A stretch of 64,000 nucleotides of DNA from Methylomusa anaerophila (GCF_003966895.1 NZ_AP018449.1:3551501-3615500), one strand, 5' to 3'. Shown: positions 8,798 to 17,075, numbered from the stretch's first letter. Notes: generated by a model from the letters alone, not told the origin. Program-made: numbers and translations.

Positions 8798-8827
8798 CTG
8801 CAAAAAGTTAACCAATTGTAATCCGCG

Positions 8828-8860
8828 AAAAAAGCTATCGGAACATTCCATAGCTTTTTT
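8828..8860 (+). terminator. Rho-independent terminator of the merR operon
   Basis: AAAAAAGCTAT (8828-8838) pairs perfectly with ATAGCTTTTTT (8850-8860). The A-rich 5' and T-rich 3' arms would work in both directions. Confidence 0.85.
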
Positions 8861-8877
8861 CTAATTGTATAAGAAGA

Positions 8878-8902
8878 ATACCACACGTCAGGCATGTGGT
8901 AT
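8878..8902. repeat. Short inverted repeat
   Basis: ATACCACA (8878-8885) and TGTGGTAT (8895-8902) form an 8-bp perfect stem with a 9-base loop, between the merR terminator and promoter 4. It could be an operator or a second weak hairpin; no partner sequence was found. Confidence 0.5.
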
Positions 8903-8961
8903 TAAAAGTTTATAATTATGTAATTAGAGTGCGATTTTAATGTACTTCTTAAAAAAAATAC

Positions 8962-8992
8962 TTGACTTAGTGTTAACTCTAAGTGTTACTCT
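8962..8992 (+). promoter_or_regulatory. MerR-type promoter/operator 4, upstream of larE
   Basis: TTGACT (8962-8967), 19-bp spacer, TACTCT (8987-8992), with dyad CTTAG..CTAAG centred on GTTAAC. It is 159 bases upstream of larE. The leader between them (8993-9150) shows no clear gene. Confidence 0.8.
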
Positions 8993-9150
8993 CATTATAA
9001 GAAAGTAAAAATTGCGCTTGCCAAAGCAAGTAAAATAAAAAACAATGAACCAGGGCAAAAAGAGGAGGAGCAACAGCTTGCCTTCAGGAAGCGACAGTGA
9101 AGGTTGTTCTGCAATAGAAGTCTAGAATATGGAAAAAGGGGCTGGTAACT

Positions 9151-9969
9151 ATGAATGTTGAAATTCAGTCTAAACTGGATCACTTAATGGAATTATTAGC
9201 TGGTCTTGGCAGCGTCGTTGTAGGATTTTCCGCCGGAGTTGACAGTACATTTTTGACGGCTGCCGCCGGCCGCAGCCTGAGGGATAAAGCGATGGCTGCA
9301 ACCGCTTATTCGGCTACCCTGCCGGCGTCAGAGAAGGAGGAAGCGGCAGCGATTGCCGATCAGTTGGGTATACACCACGTTTTGCTGCCCATTGATGAAT
9401 TGGAGAGCGCAGAATTTGCCGCCAACACCGGACAGCGTTGCTATTATTGTAAAAAGACCCGTTTTGGCGTTTTGAGCCGATGGGCCAAAGAACATGGCTA
9501 CGCCTGGGTACTTGACGGTGCCAATGCCGATGACTGCCTGGATTACCGGCCAGGCATGAAAGCAATCGGAGAACTGGAAGGAGTACGCAGCCCGCTCTTG
9601 GAGGCTGGCTTAACGAAAGCGGAGATACGGGAAATTTCCCGGGAGTGGGGGCTGCCTACCTGGAATAAACCCAGTGCCGCTTGTTTGTCATCCCGGGTGG
9701 CCTACGGTCTGGCGATTACCAAAGAGCGGCTGGGGCAGATCGAGCAGGCGGAAAAAGTGGTAAAAGAATTTTGCAGTGGCCAGATCCGGGTACGTCATCA
9801 TGATAACTTAGCCCGTATCGAAGTTTCCCAGGCTGATATACCGGTTCTTGCCGCACCTGAAAATGCTCGGCGTATCTATGATGCTTTAAAGCAATTGGGT
9901 TTCAACTTTGTTACTCTGGATCTGGCCGGCTATCGTACCGGCAGCATGAACGAGGCGCTGGAGAGGTAG
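9151..9969 (+). CDS. larE: ATP-dependent sacrificial sulfur transferase LarE
   Basis: 272 residues of the PP-loop ATPase superfamily. The nucleotide loop reads VVVGFSAGVDSTFL (SAGVDS where many relatives have SGGVDS). GQRCYYCKKTRFGVL and VLDGANADDCLDYRPGMKA are typical LarE motifs. KPSAACLSSRVAYG contains the cysteine at the position that, in Lactobacillus LarE, gives up its sulfur to the pyridinium-dithiocarboxylate precursor of the nickel-pincer cofactor. The cofactor activates LarA-type lactate racemases and related racemases/epimerases. No larB, larC or larA is in the window, so partners must be elsewhere. Placement behind a MerR-type promoter suggests co-regulation with the detoxification genes. 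Confidence 0.92.
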   Translation: MNVEIQSKLDHLMELLAGLGSVVVGFSAGVDSTFLTAAAGRSLRDKAMAATAYSATLPASEKEEAAAIADQLGIHHVLLPIDELESAEFAANTGQRCYYCKKTRFGVLSRWAKEHGYAWVLDGANADDCLDYRPGMKAIGELEGVRSPLLEAGLTKAEIREISREWGLPTWNKPSAACLSSRVAYGLAITKERLGQIEQAEKVVKEFCSGQIRVRHHDNLARIEVSQADIPVLAAPENARRIYDALKQLGFNFVTLDLAGYRTGSMNEALER

Positions 9970-10082
9970 TCCATGGCCGTGAACTGCACGAAATTGGTGA
10001 AATTGAAAAGGACGATGAAGAATACAGAAATTGCAGATTCTGGAGTACAATAAAAATAATAAGACGTTGGGGGTGTATTTCC

Positions 10083-11105
10083 ATGAAAGAAATTAATCGT
10101 CGTGACTTTGTAAAAATGGCAGGCGCAGCCGCTGCTGGCTTAACTTTATCACAAGTTCCTGGCTTGGGAAATGCTTTTGCACAGGTTCCGGTTATTGGGA
10201 GTACTTACGTGCCAAAAGCTGGCGGCAATGGCTCTTGCGCCAAGGTTTACTTTACGGAGCATATCGATGCTCAGCATCTAACGAAGCTATATGACATCAT
10301 CAATGAAGGGATTTATGGTAAGGTGGCGATTAAGCTTCACACTGGTGAGCCGCATGGGCCGAATATTTTGCCGCGAGATATGGTGAAAGATTTTCAGGGA
10401 CATGTGCCAGACAGTACAATAGTTGAAACAAATACGCTTTATCGGGGCAGCCGTTATACGACAGAAGATCATAGAAAGACGCTCGAAACAAACGGTTGGA
10501 CGTTCTGCCCGGTGGATATCATGGACGAGGAAGGTGATGTGTCACTTCCAGTGCGCGGTGGCAAGCATTTGAAAGAGGTCGCAATGGGAGCGCATATTAC
10601 CAATTATGACTCCATGATTGTGCTCACACATTTCAAGGGACATGCTATGGGAGGATTTGGCGGTTCGTTAAAGAATATCGCGATTGGCTGTGCCTCGGGA
10701 CAAGTTGGCAAACGTCAAGTGCATGGTGTAGTAGACAAAATGCCAACGGATTTCGGACAGTGGCCGATGCAGGATTATCTCATGGAACTGTTGGCGGATT
10801 CTGGTAAAGCAACTGTAGATTATTTTGGCAAGCATATTGTATTTTTAAATGTTATGCGCCGCATGTCGGTTGATTGCGATTGTGCAGGTGTAAGTGCGGC
10901 GGAGCCGACGATTGGCGATATAGGTATTGTTGCATCTACGGACATTTTGGCAGCGGATCAGGCATCCATCGATATGGTTTATCGGCGGCCCGATAATCAT
11001 GATCTTGTAGAGCGCATCGAATCGCGTCATGGGCTTCATCAGCTTGCGGCTATGCGTGATCTTAAGATGGGCAACGATAAATACGAGCTCATTTCGATTG
11101 ATTAG
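10083..11105 (+). CDS. DUF362 protein with Tat signal
   Basis: 340 residues. The N-terminus INRRDFVKMAGAAAAGLTLS is a twin-arginine signal, so the protein is exported folded, usually with a cofactor. The body is DUF362: KVAIKLHTGEPHGPN, VETNTLYRGSRYTTEDH, DSMIVLTHFKGHAMGGFGGSLKNIAIGCASGQVGK and the closing NDKYELISI. Unlike many relatives there is no C-terminal 4Fe-4S ferredoxin cluster; the cysteines are few (CDCAG near residue 270). The function of DUF362 proteins is not settled. The start at 10083 follows GGGGGTG. Between larE and this gene (9970-10082) an open stretch reads RELHEIGEIEKDDEEY, perhaps the tail of a lost gene. Confidence 0.88.
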   Translation: MKEINRRDFVKMAGAAAAGLTLSQVPGLGNAFAQVPVIGSTYVPKAGGNGSCAKVYFTEHIDAQHLTKLYDIINEGIYGKVAIKLHTGEPHGPNILPRDMVKDFQGHVPDSTIVETNTLYRGSRYTTEDHRKTLETNGWTFCPVDIMDEEGDVSLPVRGGKHLKEVAMGAHITNYDSMIVLTHFKGHAMGGFGGSLKNIAIGCASGQVGKRQVHGVVDKMPTDFGQWPMQDYLMELLADSGKATVDYFGKHIVFLNVMRRMSVDCDCAGVSAAEPTIGDIGIVASTDILAADQASIDMVYRRPDNHDLVERIESRHGLHQLAAMRDLKMGNDKYELISID

Positions 11106-11119
11106 TTTTATAGCTAGGA

Positions 11120-11310
11120 AAAAAGCAGGGTTATCGTTACCCGGGGCCAGACAGATGCCCTTCCGCCTCACGCGGGGGAAAGTAGCGGTATTTCTTGATT
11201 TCCTTACCACTGTACTGGGATGATTAGTGATTTTTCTGGCAATAGAAGCCAGAGATTCACCGTCCAATAATCCTTTCTCAATCTTAATCAGGATTAGCTA
11301 TGTTGTTCAA
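11120..11310 (-). pseudogene. IS30-type transposase N-terminal fragment
   Basis: On the minus strand the frame reads IEKGLLDGESLASIARKI, then TNHPSTVVRKSRN, which is the helix-turn-helix start of IS30-family transposases. It continues for about 40 more residues without the DDE catalytic domain. No intact inverted repeats are visible. It lies between the DUF362 gene and an orphan minus-strand MerR-type promoter. Confidence 0.6.
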
Positions 11311-11371
11311 CCGAATGGACAAATTTTTTAACGACCCCGCCATACCGATAAGGGTGGATGATTTTATTCCT

Positions 11372-11402
11372 ATGTTACAACTTTGAGTAGGCTCAAAGTC
11401 AA
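11372..11402 (-). promoter_or_regulatory. MerR-type promoter/operator 5 (orphan, minus strand)
   Basis: Reading the minus strand: TTGACT (11402-11397), 19-bp spacer, TAACAT (11377-11372), dyad CTTTGAG..CTCAAAG. Downstream there is only the IS30 fragment and then the convergent DUF362 gene, so its original target appears to have been lost. Confidence 0.8.
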
Positions 11403-11519
11403 TAGGTTTGTAGATAATAATTTAATGTAGAAAGTCCTTAGCTGTAACAACGGGTCTTTATCTATTCTAAGATAAGAAATTTCGAAAATCCTATTGACTT
11501 AGCTTAATAAAGCCCAATT

Positions 11520-12212
11520 TTATGAATGGAGGAGAATATTTTTTGCAGAGTTTCGCTGCAGCAGTTTTACCGTGTAATAAGTCACGCAGACACAGAGCCC
11601 CATGATGGACAGGTAATCAACAAAAAAGATCGCCGGGGATTGGTCATAGTTCCAGAAATCAAAGGTATAATATAAAATCAGCTTGGCGCCTATTTCTCGG
11701 CTAAAGAAAGCATATACTCCATATAACGCAAGCAACACCGCCATAATTTGCAGCGCCAAGGTTCGGCTGCGGTTCGCCGAAGTCAGTTTCGCCTTCTTTC
11801 GCACCGCATCCATAATCATTCCCCAGTGCATCCCCAGATGTACAGAAATAAGGATAAAGCCCCAATAGGTGAACAGCATATGCAGCTTACGGGCGAATAA
11901 GCCGCCGTTTAGGTTCAGAAAGGCAAATACAGTGCGGGAAAGCATTACACCGCTTAGCAGCAGCGCCAGTATCGTGATAAGTAGCAGCAGATTGACTACG
12001 GTATGAAAAATACGAAGTGTATTGTACCTTCCCTTCAGCAGTGACTTATACCATCGCCAATTCAAAATATTGTGGATGGCAAATAGTACAAACAAGCTAA
12101 CGCCCAATAGCTCATGAATGGTGGTCCCGGTTAAACGGCAAGCCATTGCTATCAATATGAGAACGGTCATAATAAGATCAATGATCAGTTTGTAAAGCGC
12201 TTTTGTATTCAA
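11520..12212 (-). CDS. DUF4405 membrane protein, likely b-type cytochrome
   Basis: 230 residues with about six transmembrane helices. Histidines fall inside or at the edge of several helices (TIHELLG, AIHNILNW, KLHMLFTYWG, SVHLGMHW), the pattern of a di-heme cytochrome b subunit such as those of DUF4405 and formate-dehydrogenase-gamma-like proteins. A likely role is passing electrons between the quinone pool and an extracytoplasmic redox partner. The neighbouring upstream gene on the same strand encodes a flavodoxin lipoprotein that could be this partner. AGGAGG precedes the start. Both genes lie behind MerR-type promoter 6, so the pair probably belongs to the electrophile-stress regulon. Confidence 0.85.
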   Translation of the reverse strand: MNTKALYKLIIDLIMTVLILIAMACRLTGTTIHELLGVSLFVLFAIHNILNWRWYKSLLKGRYNTLRIFHTVVNLLLLITILALLLSGVMLSRTVFAFLNLNGGLFARKLHMLFTYWGFILISVHLGMHWGMIMDAVRKKAKLTSANRSRTLALQIMAVLLALYGVYAFFSREIGAKLILYYTFDFWNYDQSPAIFFVDYLSIMGLCVCVTYYTVKLLQRNSAKNILLHS

Positions 12213-12259
12213 AACATCCTCCTTTCCAGAGTGAAAAATGAAGTGGCCTATCTAGCTTG

Positions 12260-12300
12260 CAGCCAGCGGTACAATCAATACGGGCTTGTACCGCTGGCTG
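12260..12300. repeat. 15-bp perfect inverted repeat between flavodoxin and DUF4405 genes
   Basis: CAGCCAGCGGTACAA (12260-12274) and TTGTACCGCTGGCTG (12286-12300) form a very stable hairpin without a T run on either side. Inside the presumed two-gene transcript it could act as a processing or stability element that sets different levels of the two proteins. Confidence 0.65.
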
Positions 12301-12351
12301 AGTTCAAACAAAACATCCACCGGGCTTTCCAAGTTAGCTGGTAGCGTTGCA

Positions 12352-12984
12352 TTATTTTACCATGCCGATTTGGCGAAGCCATGTGGCTACATCATTCTGG
12401 GCGTTTCTTACACTCGAACCCCGGACGGCGAGACCATCAAGGATATTGGCCTGCGGGCAAAGCTGACGAAGGTCGCTGACACTTCGCCCAAGGCGGCTGC
12501 CTTCGTGGGTGCAGAAAGGGATGATGGTTTTTCCAGAGAAATTATATCCCTCCAAAAAGGTAAATAACGCCATGGGCATCGTACCCCACCAGTTGGGATA
12601 ACCAAGGAAAACCACATCGTAAGCAGCCATATTCGGTACTGTTGCGGTAAGCTTTGGCCTGTAGTTGCTTTCCTGTTCCCGCTTGGCCTGCTCAGTAGTT
12701 GCATTGTAATCCACGGGATAGGGGTCTACCGTCTTAATCTCGAACAGATCGCTGCCAACGTTGGCGTGAATTTGGTTGGCAATTTCACGCGTATTGCCGG
12801 TTTTCGAAAAATAAGCGATAAGCATACTGTCCGTTTTGGCATTTTGCGGACTGGTTCTTTCCTGAGCGGCCGCATTGGGGCCATTGCCCGCATCGCCCAA
12901 TCCCGGCAGTTTAAAGCCGCATCCGGCTAGACCCAGTGATAATAAACCATAACTAACTCCATTGATAAATTGCCGTCTGTCCAT
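12352..12984 (-). CDS. Flavodoxin-domain lipoprotein
   Basis: The start at 12984 (GGAGGAG nine bases upstream) is preferred to the more distal one at 13047. The N-terminus MDRRQFINGVSYGLLSLGLAGC has a lipobox (LAGC) after a short twin-arginine-like start, so the protein should be lipid-anchored outside the cytoplasmic membrane. Residues 50-210 are a flavodoxin domain: SMLIAYFSKTGNTREIANQI (FMN phosphate loop), VVFLGYPNWWGTMPMALFTFLE (flavin ring contact) and TIIPFCTHEGSRLG. Extracytoplasmic flavodoxins are common in anaerobic Firmicutes beside DUF4405 proteins, as here. It probably exchanges electrons with the DUF4405 cytochrome encoded downstream. Confidence 0.88.
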   Translation of the reverse strand: MDRRQFINGVSYGLLSLGLAGCGFKLPGLGDAGNGPNAAAQERTSPQNAKTDSMLIAYFSKTGNTREIANQIHANVGSDLFEIKTVDPYPVDYNATTEQAKREQESNYRPKLTATVPNMAAYDVVFLGYPNWWGTMPMALFTFLEGYNFSGKTIIPFCTHEGSRLGRSVSDLRQLCPQANILDGLAVRGSSVRNAQNDVATWLRQIGMVK

Positions 12985-13181
12985 AAAATCTCCTCCTGTT
13001 ATTCTCCTTTCATACCTGTATCGCCTATTAGCGAAATAGGTGGTCAAAAGGTTGTGGGATGACCGACTGCATGGTCAAAGAACCGTCATAAAGCACTTGA
13101 CAGTGCCGTTCGCCTTTCGTTGGGTATCTTTCAATATTTCATAAAGTTCCTCTGTTTTTAAGCGTAGCCGCTTATTTTTTT

Positions 13182-13212
13182 ATCTTACAGTATGGAGTTA
13201 ACTCAAAGTCAA
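13182..13212 (-). promoter_or_regulatory. MerR-type promoter/operator 6, for the flavodoxin-DUF4405 operon
   Basis: Minus strand: TTGACT (13212-13207), 19-bp spacer TTGAGTTAACTCCATACTG, TAAGAT (13187-13182). It sits 198 bases upstream of the flavodoxin start. The dyad GAGTTAACTC matches the other copies best. Confidence 0.85.
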
Positions 13213-13307
13213 GAGAATTTAACCAACTTCAGTAAAAAATTCCTGCTTTTTTCTTGATACTAAATAAAATATGCGGGACCAACATTTTTGCCGATCCCAT
13301 CCTGTTA

Positions 13308-14729
13308 TTAGCCTAATTGTTTTATCAATGGAATTTTAACAGTGACAGTTGTACCCACTCCAGGCTTGCTGGTCAGTTGAATGGAACTAGAGTGCTGCTC
13401 GGCAATCCAACGGGCGATGGACAAACCAAGACCAGTACCACCGGTGGCTTTGGAACGGGATTTATCCACCCGATAAAACCGGTCAAAGATTTTTGGTTGA
13501 TCTTCCTCTGGTATGCCTATTCCAGTATCTTTAATAGTGATGTCTAAATAGTGGTCTGCCTTTTGAGAGATCACGCTAATCGTTCCGCCTTCGGGTGTGT
13601 ACTTGATGCTGTTTTCGATAAAAATTCGTAGCATTTCTTTGATAGAAGTGAGGTCGGCATAGATGGCAGCCGGGTCATTTTGGGGAAGTTCAATCCTATG
13701 GCCTGGGGCAATAAGTCTGGTTTCCTGAACAATATCGGTGATAAGGGGCTCCATAGCTACTGTTACTTTATTGATTACTTGCTTACTTTGGTCAGCACGT
13801 GCCAGAAACAGTAATTTTTCAATGAGTCTGTACATGTTGGCCGCTTCTGATTTGATTGCACTGATGCCTTCCTGAAGGGCAGCAGGGTCTTGCTTGCCCC
13901 AGCGGTCAAGAATATCGACATACCCGCTGATTACCGTAATCGGCGTGCGCAATTCATGAGAGGCGTCGGCAACGAAGCGCCGCTGCTGTTCGAAACCGGT
14001 TTGAATCCGGCTGAGCATGTGATTGAAAGTTCTGGCCAATTCTTGCAGTTCATCGTTGCTGTCGGTCACTTCGAATCGTTTACCAAGCTGGTTGATTTCA
14101 ATTTCTTTGGCGGTTTCGGTGATGTTGCGAATGGGGCGCAAAATTTTGCGGCTTATATAGATGCCGGATACAACAGCAACGAAAAGTCCCAGTGCATTGG
14201 TCACTAACAAACTTTTAATAAGGTTCTTGATGAAATGTACTTCTTCCGCTATCGGCTTCAAGAAATATAGTTGATAGCTTTCGCCGCTCTGCTGAACCAC
14301 CACCTGATTCGTAAAAAAGAAATAATTCCGGTTTATTCGGACGATAGTTAAATACGGGCTCTTTAGCGGGACAAACTTCGTAAAGCAATAGTCTTCGTCC
14401 AGCTCTTCCAATAATACCCGGTTTCCGGCAGCATGAGGGGCACTGTCAATCAGCAAACGGTTCTGTTGGTCCAAGACTTTTAGTATCACACCTGGTGCAA
14501 GAAGATTCGCCTCCAGCATATTTTGATCCAGCGGCTTTCCTGCCGCCCAATAGTGGTTCACGCTGTTCATGCTTGCGCTGATATCGCTGTTCGCCTGCTT
14601 GTACAGCATATAATACAGGCCCGCCACGGTCAACGTGCTGGTCAGGAGCAAGATGCAAGACAGAATGGCTGCATAAAGAATTGTTAGTTTAACCGATACC
14701 GGTATGGCAAGTTTAATCTTTGACCACAT
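13308..14729 (-). CDS. Sensor histidine kinase (HAMP, HisKA, HATPase)
   Basis: 473 residues with a first transmembrane helix (about 15-37), an extracytoplasmic sensing domain of about 130 residues (VNHYWAAGKPLDQNML .. QSGESYQLYFLKPI), a second helix near 170-195, a HAMP linker (SRKILRPIRNITETAKEI), the phosphoacceptor motif FVADASHELRTPITVI, the N box FIENSIKYTPEGG and G boxes DTGIGIPEED and GGTGLGLSI. It is a complete OmpR-class kinase. Its start overlaps the end of the response regulator gene by 17 bases, so the two are translationally coupled. The sensed signal is unknown; targets, judged by the operator arrays next door, are envelope proteins. Confidence 0.93.
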   Translation of the reverse strand: MWSKIKLAIPVSVKLTILYAAILSCILLLTSTLTVAGLYYMLYKQANSDISASMNSVNHYWAAGKPLDQNMLEANLLAPGVILKVLDQQNRLLIDSAPHAAGNRVLLEELDEDYCFTKFVPLKSPYLTIVRINRNYFFFTNQVVVQQSGESYQLYFLKPIAEEVHFIKNLIKSLLVTNALGLFVAVVSGIYISRKILRPIRNITETAKEIEINQLGKRFEVTDSNDELQELARTFNHMLSRIQTGFEQQRRFVADASHELRTPITVISGYVDILDRWGKQDPAALQEGISAIKSEAANMYRLIEKLLFLARADQSKQVINKVTVAMEPLITDIVQETRLIAPGHRIELPQNDPAAIYADLTSIKEMLRIFIENSIKYTPEGGTISVISQKADHYLDITIKDTGIGIPEEDQPKIFDRFYRVDKSRSKATGGTGLGLSIARWIAEQHSSSIQLTSKPGVGTTVTVKIPLIKQLG

Positions 14730-15405
14730 AGCCTACGCCCCTTACCGTGTAAATGTATTTTTGCCCGAACGGTTCATCCAGTTTGCTGCGTAGGTAGCGC
14801 ACATATACATCTACCACGTTGGTATCGCCCATATACTCGTAACCCCAGACCTCCAGAACGATGCGCTCGCGGTCAAGGACCCAGTTTTTATGGCGCACCA
14901 GATACTCCAGAAGGTCATATTCTTTCTTGGTCAATTCCACATGCTGTCCGTCAATTTGCACTTCATACCGGCTTGGAAACAACACCATGTTTTTTACGGA
15001 AAGCACGTCCTCAGTCTGTTGTTGTGCAGAAACATTATGTTTGCGAAGCGCCGCTCGAATACGTGCGAGAAGTTCCGGAACGACAAAAGGCTTGGTTATA
15101 TAGTCGTCGGCTCCGGTATCCAGCCCCGCAACCTTATCTTCGATGTCGCCCCGGGCTGTTAACATTATGATCGGAACCGTAGAGACTTCACGTACCCTTC
15201 TACAAATCTCTACCCCATCCATCTCCGGCAGCATCACATCCAGCAGAATCAAGTCAAAATTTTCATGAATGATTCGGTCAAGGGCCTTCCGTCCGTTAGC
15301 TTCGATAACCGTCGTAAAACCTTGATGCACTAGTTCTAATTGAATAAAACTGGCAATTTTAGCCTCGTCTTCCACTATTAAAATTTTTATAGTTTGCGTT
15401 AACAT
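14713..15405 (-). CDS. OmpR/PhoB-family response regulator
   Basis: 230 residues from ATG 15405, placed eight bases after GGGAGG; the longer frame from 15450 has no good ribosome site. The receiver domain holds ILIVEDEAKIASF, phospho-acceptor Asp in LILLDVMLPEMDG, the Thr in IIMLTARG and Lys in ITKPF. The winged-helix DNA-binding domain ends with VWGYEYMGDTNVVDVYVRYLRSKLD and VRGVGYVVKD. PhoB-class regulators bind tandem direct repeats with an 11-bp period. Two such four-copy TAAT arrays lie just outside this gene (15501-15537) and at 16987-17023, making this protein the best candidate to bind them. Confidence 0.93.
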   Translation of the reverse strand: MLTQTIKILIVEDEAKIASFIQLELVHQGFTTVIEANGRKALDRIIHENFDLILLDVMLPEMDGVEICRRVREVSTVPIIMLTARGDIEDKVAGLDTGADDYITKPFVVPELLARIRAALRKHNVSAQQQTEDVLSVKNMVLFPSRYEVQIDGQHVELTKKEYDLLEYLVRHKNWVLDRERIVLEVWGYEYMGDTNVVDVYVRYLRSKLDEPFGQKYIYTVRGVGYVVKD

Positions 15406-15500
15406 TCTTTGGCCTCCCACGTTTAACTCTAATTGCGATAAATTAGACAATTATATAAAAGCATTTTTTTCAACGGATAGAAAGAGATTATCGATAATTC

Positions 15501-15553
15501 TAATCTGATTCTAATCTTCGTTTAATTGCCATGTAATGTTCACCTGCTATCAT
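15501..15553 (+). promoter_or_regulatory. Four TAAT repeats with 11-bp period plus -10 box (array 1)
   Basis: TAAT occurs at 15501, 15512, 15523 and 15534, exactly 11 bp apart, in the context TTCTAATCT. A -10 box TATCAT begins at 15548, 14 bp after the last repeat begins, with TGTTCAC between. There is no separate -35 box, as expected for an activator that replaces it. It points to the gene at 15759. Confidence 0.8.
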
Positions 15554-15758
15554 GGATTTGTAAGAAAGCAGAGGAAACATTCTTTATGTCCAGAGATATC
15601 AGGATAAAGACGATGAACACGAACAATATATTGGCTGTTTCTTAGCGAAGGACTTTATCCCCCTTTTCAACCACGCTGAATCCACTTTATATTTACAGAA
15701 AAAATGAAAATTATGCAACACAATCGTCCAATCAAACAGATAATTGGAGGCAATAATT

Positions 15759-16319
15759 ATGGCGGAACCAACCAGAAAACGTAAGGTATTTACTTGGGTT
15801 ACAGGAGGAATTTTAGTCTTGATGCTGGTAGGAACAGTGGCAGTATCGATATATCTTAAACTATTACCATTTGAATTTTCTCCAAAATTCCCATTTGTGT
15901 CACGTATTGATAGTACCAATACCAATTCCAATACCAATTCCGTGAATGTATTGAACGACAATCAACAGCAGGCGGCGAATCCGTCGCCGGTTACAAACAA
16001 CAGCGCCGCGGTGCCTGCCAATACACAAAGTACGGATGCTATATCACTGGTCGCCTCTACTGCGACAAATGCCACTTTGGCCAAAAATCAAAACAACAAG
16101 AATATAACAAAAGTATCCCAAGTGTATTCCAATATGAAACCGGAAGAAGCAGTCGCCATATTAAATAATTTTGATATCAAAACAGTAAGTGACATCTTAC
16201 AAAAGATGGATGAAAATCAAACGGCCAAGATATTAGCTGCTATGGACCCCAAACGAGCTTCAGCTATTTCGCGGGAACTGCTTCAATATCGATCAACACC
16301 TAATCCAGAAACGAACTAA
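15759..16319 (+). CDS. Membrane-anchored protein with MgtE N-terminal-like (MotE-type) domain
   Basis: 186 residues from ATG 15759 (TGGAGG nine bases upstream). A short basic start is followed by one transmembrane helix (VFTWVTGGILVLMLVGTVAVSIYL). A long Asn/Ser/Thr-rich linker (about 45-110) comes next. The C-terminus is a helical MgtE_N-like repeat: YSNMKPEEAVAILNNFDIKTVSDILQKMDENQTAKILAAMDPKRASAISREL, as in MotE/FliG-like chaperone proteins. The inside-N orientation places the linker and helical domain outside the cytoplasm. It lies directly behind TAAT array 1, so it is a likely target of the adjacent two-component system. It is not in a flagellar context; a role in envelope maintenance is a guess. 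Confidence 0.75.
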   Translation: MAEPTRKRKVFTWVTGGILVLMLVGTVAVSIYLKLLPFEFSPKFPFVSRIDSTNTNSNTNSVNVLNDNQQQAANPSPVTNNSAAVPANTQSTDAISLVASTATNATLAKNQNNKNITKVSQVYSNMKPEEAVAILNNFDIKTVSDILQKMDENQTAKILAAMDPKRASAISRELLQYRSTPNPETN

Positions 16320-16447
16320 GCCACCTGGTTTCATCTAGGTACGGGGAAATATTCCTTTCCGCTGTTAGTAATTTTCCGGAATATTATAGTCGGCAATTTT
16401 AAATGCCAGACTACTTACATAGATACCCTAACGAAAGGAGGGTCAAT

Positions 16448-16639
16448 ATGAGCGCTTTGGCCATTTCTCCATCCGCACAGCATTTGCCTATCCACCAAGC
16501 CACAGCGGCAATGGCATTGCGAGTGAAGGACAACGATGGGGATTACGACAATGGTACGGGCAGAGATGATGCTGTAAGAAAGACGCTACAGGCTGCCGCG
16601 CAACCTCACTTGGGTGCTAACGTCAATATTAAAGTTTAA
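16448..16639 (+). CDS. Unrecognised small protein (63 residues)
   Basis: ATG 16448 lies six bases after GAAAGGAGGG, an excellent ribosome site, and is preferred to the upstream in-frame start at 16403. The product is soluble, with an Ala-rich N-terminal half (SALAISPSAQHLPIHQATAA) and an acidic patch (VKDNDGDYDNGTGRDD). No family is recognised. It follows the MotE-like gene in the same direction with a 128-base gap and ends just before a terminator, so it may be co-transcribed. Confidence 0.6.
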   Translation: MSALAISPSAQHLPIHQATAAMALRVKDNDGDYDNGTGRDDAVRKTLQAAAQPHLGANVNIKV

Positions 16640-16654
16640 TAGTAGCTCCATATT

Positions 16655-16690
16655 GTTGGCGGGGGATTATATCTCCCGCCAACTTATTTT
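16655..16690 (+). terminator. Rho-independent terminator
   Basis: GTTGGCGGG (16655-16663) pairs with CCCGCCAAC (16675-16683), followed by TTATTTT. It ends the 15759-16639 transcript. Confidence 0.85.
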
Positions 16691-16960
16691 GTTGAGAAAA
16701 AAGATCCGGCGCGGCCTTGTCATAGCAGTAGCTGATTCGCCCCATGCTGGGGAGAAAACCGTGTCTCTTCAATAGGTCACGGTAAGCTTCGCGTGCGTAC
16801 TGGGCACCTCGATCCGTATGATGAATGATCCCTTATGATGGGCCACCTGCTGTAAGGTTCTCATACAAAGGCTTTGTGACACGTACTTAGCCTGCAATGT
16901 TCCGACTGCCTTAATTGGCTTCAAGCGTAGCTCCAACTATACGAAGGCATCTTTTCCGAC
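16688..16960 (-). pseudogene. IS3-family transposase (orfB) remnant
   Basis: The minus strand encodes IIHHTDRGAQYAREAYRDLL and then KRHGFLPSMGRISYCYDKAA, the second aspartate motif and the region leading to the catalytic glutamate of IS3-type DDE integrases. Upstream sequence (AKYVSQSLCMRTLQQVAHH) is recognisable but holds stops and a frameshift. No terminal repeats or orfA remain. It was inserted between two genes of the TAAT-array regulon and has since decayed. Confidence 0.75.
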
Positions 16961-16986
16961 ATATAGGAAGAGGCAGCCCTGATTTT

Positions 16987-17039
16987 TAATCAGATTCTAA
17001 TCTTGGTCTAATGGCTGTGTAATGTTCACGGGGTATTAT
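16987..17039 (+). promoter_or_regulatory. Four TAAT repeats with 11-bp period plus -10 box (array 2)
   Basis: TAAT at 16987, 16998, 17009 and 17020, then TGTTCAC and a -10 box TATTAT at 17034. Repeat period, repeat number and the 14-bp distance to the -10 are identical to array 1. It drives the gene at 17076. Confidence 0.82.
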
Positions 17040-17075
17040 AGTCTTGTACCAAATAAACACAGGAGGAACTAATTC

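Noticed and set aside
11490..11522. Possible seventh MerR-type promoter (TTGACT, 19 bp, TTTATG)
   Set aside because: The spacing fits, but the spacer has no dyad and the -10 is poor. It points into the end of a gene on the other strand.
15586..15645. Short 19-codon frame after TAAT array 1 (MSRDIRIKTMNTNNILAVS)
   Set aside because: It has a weak ribosome site and no sign of attenuation structures; too short to support.
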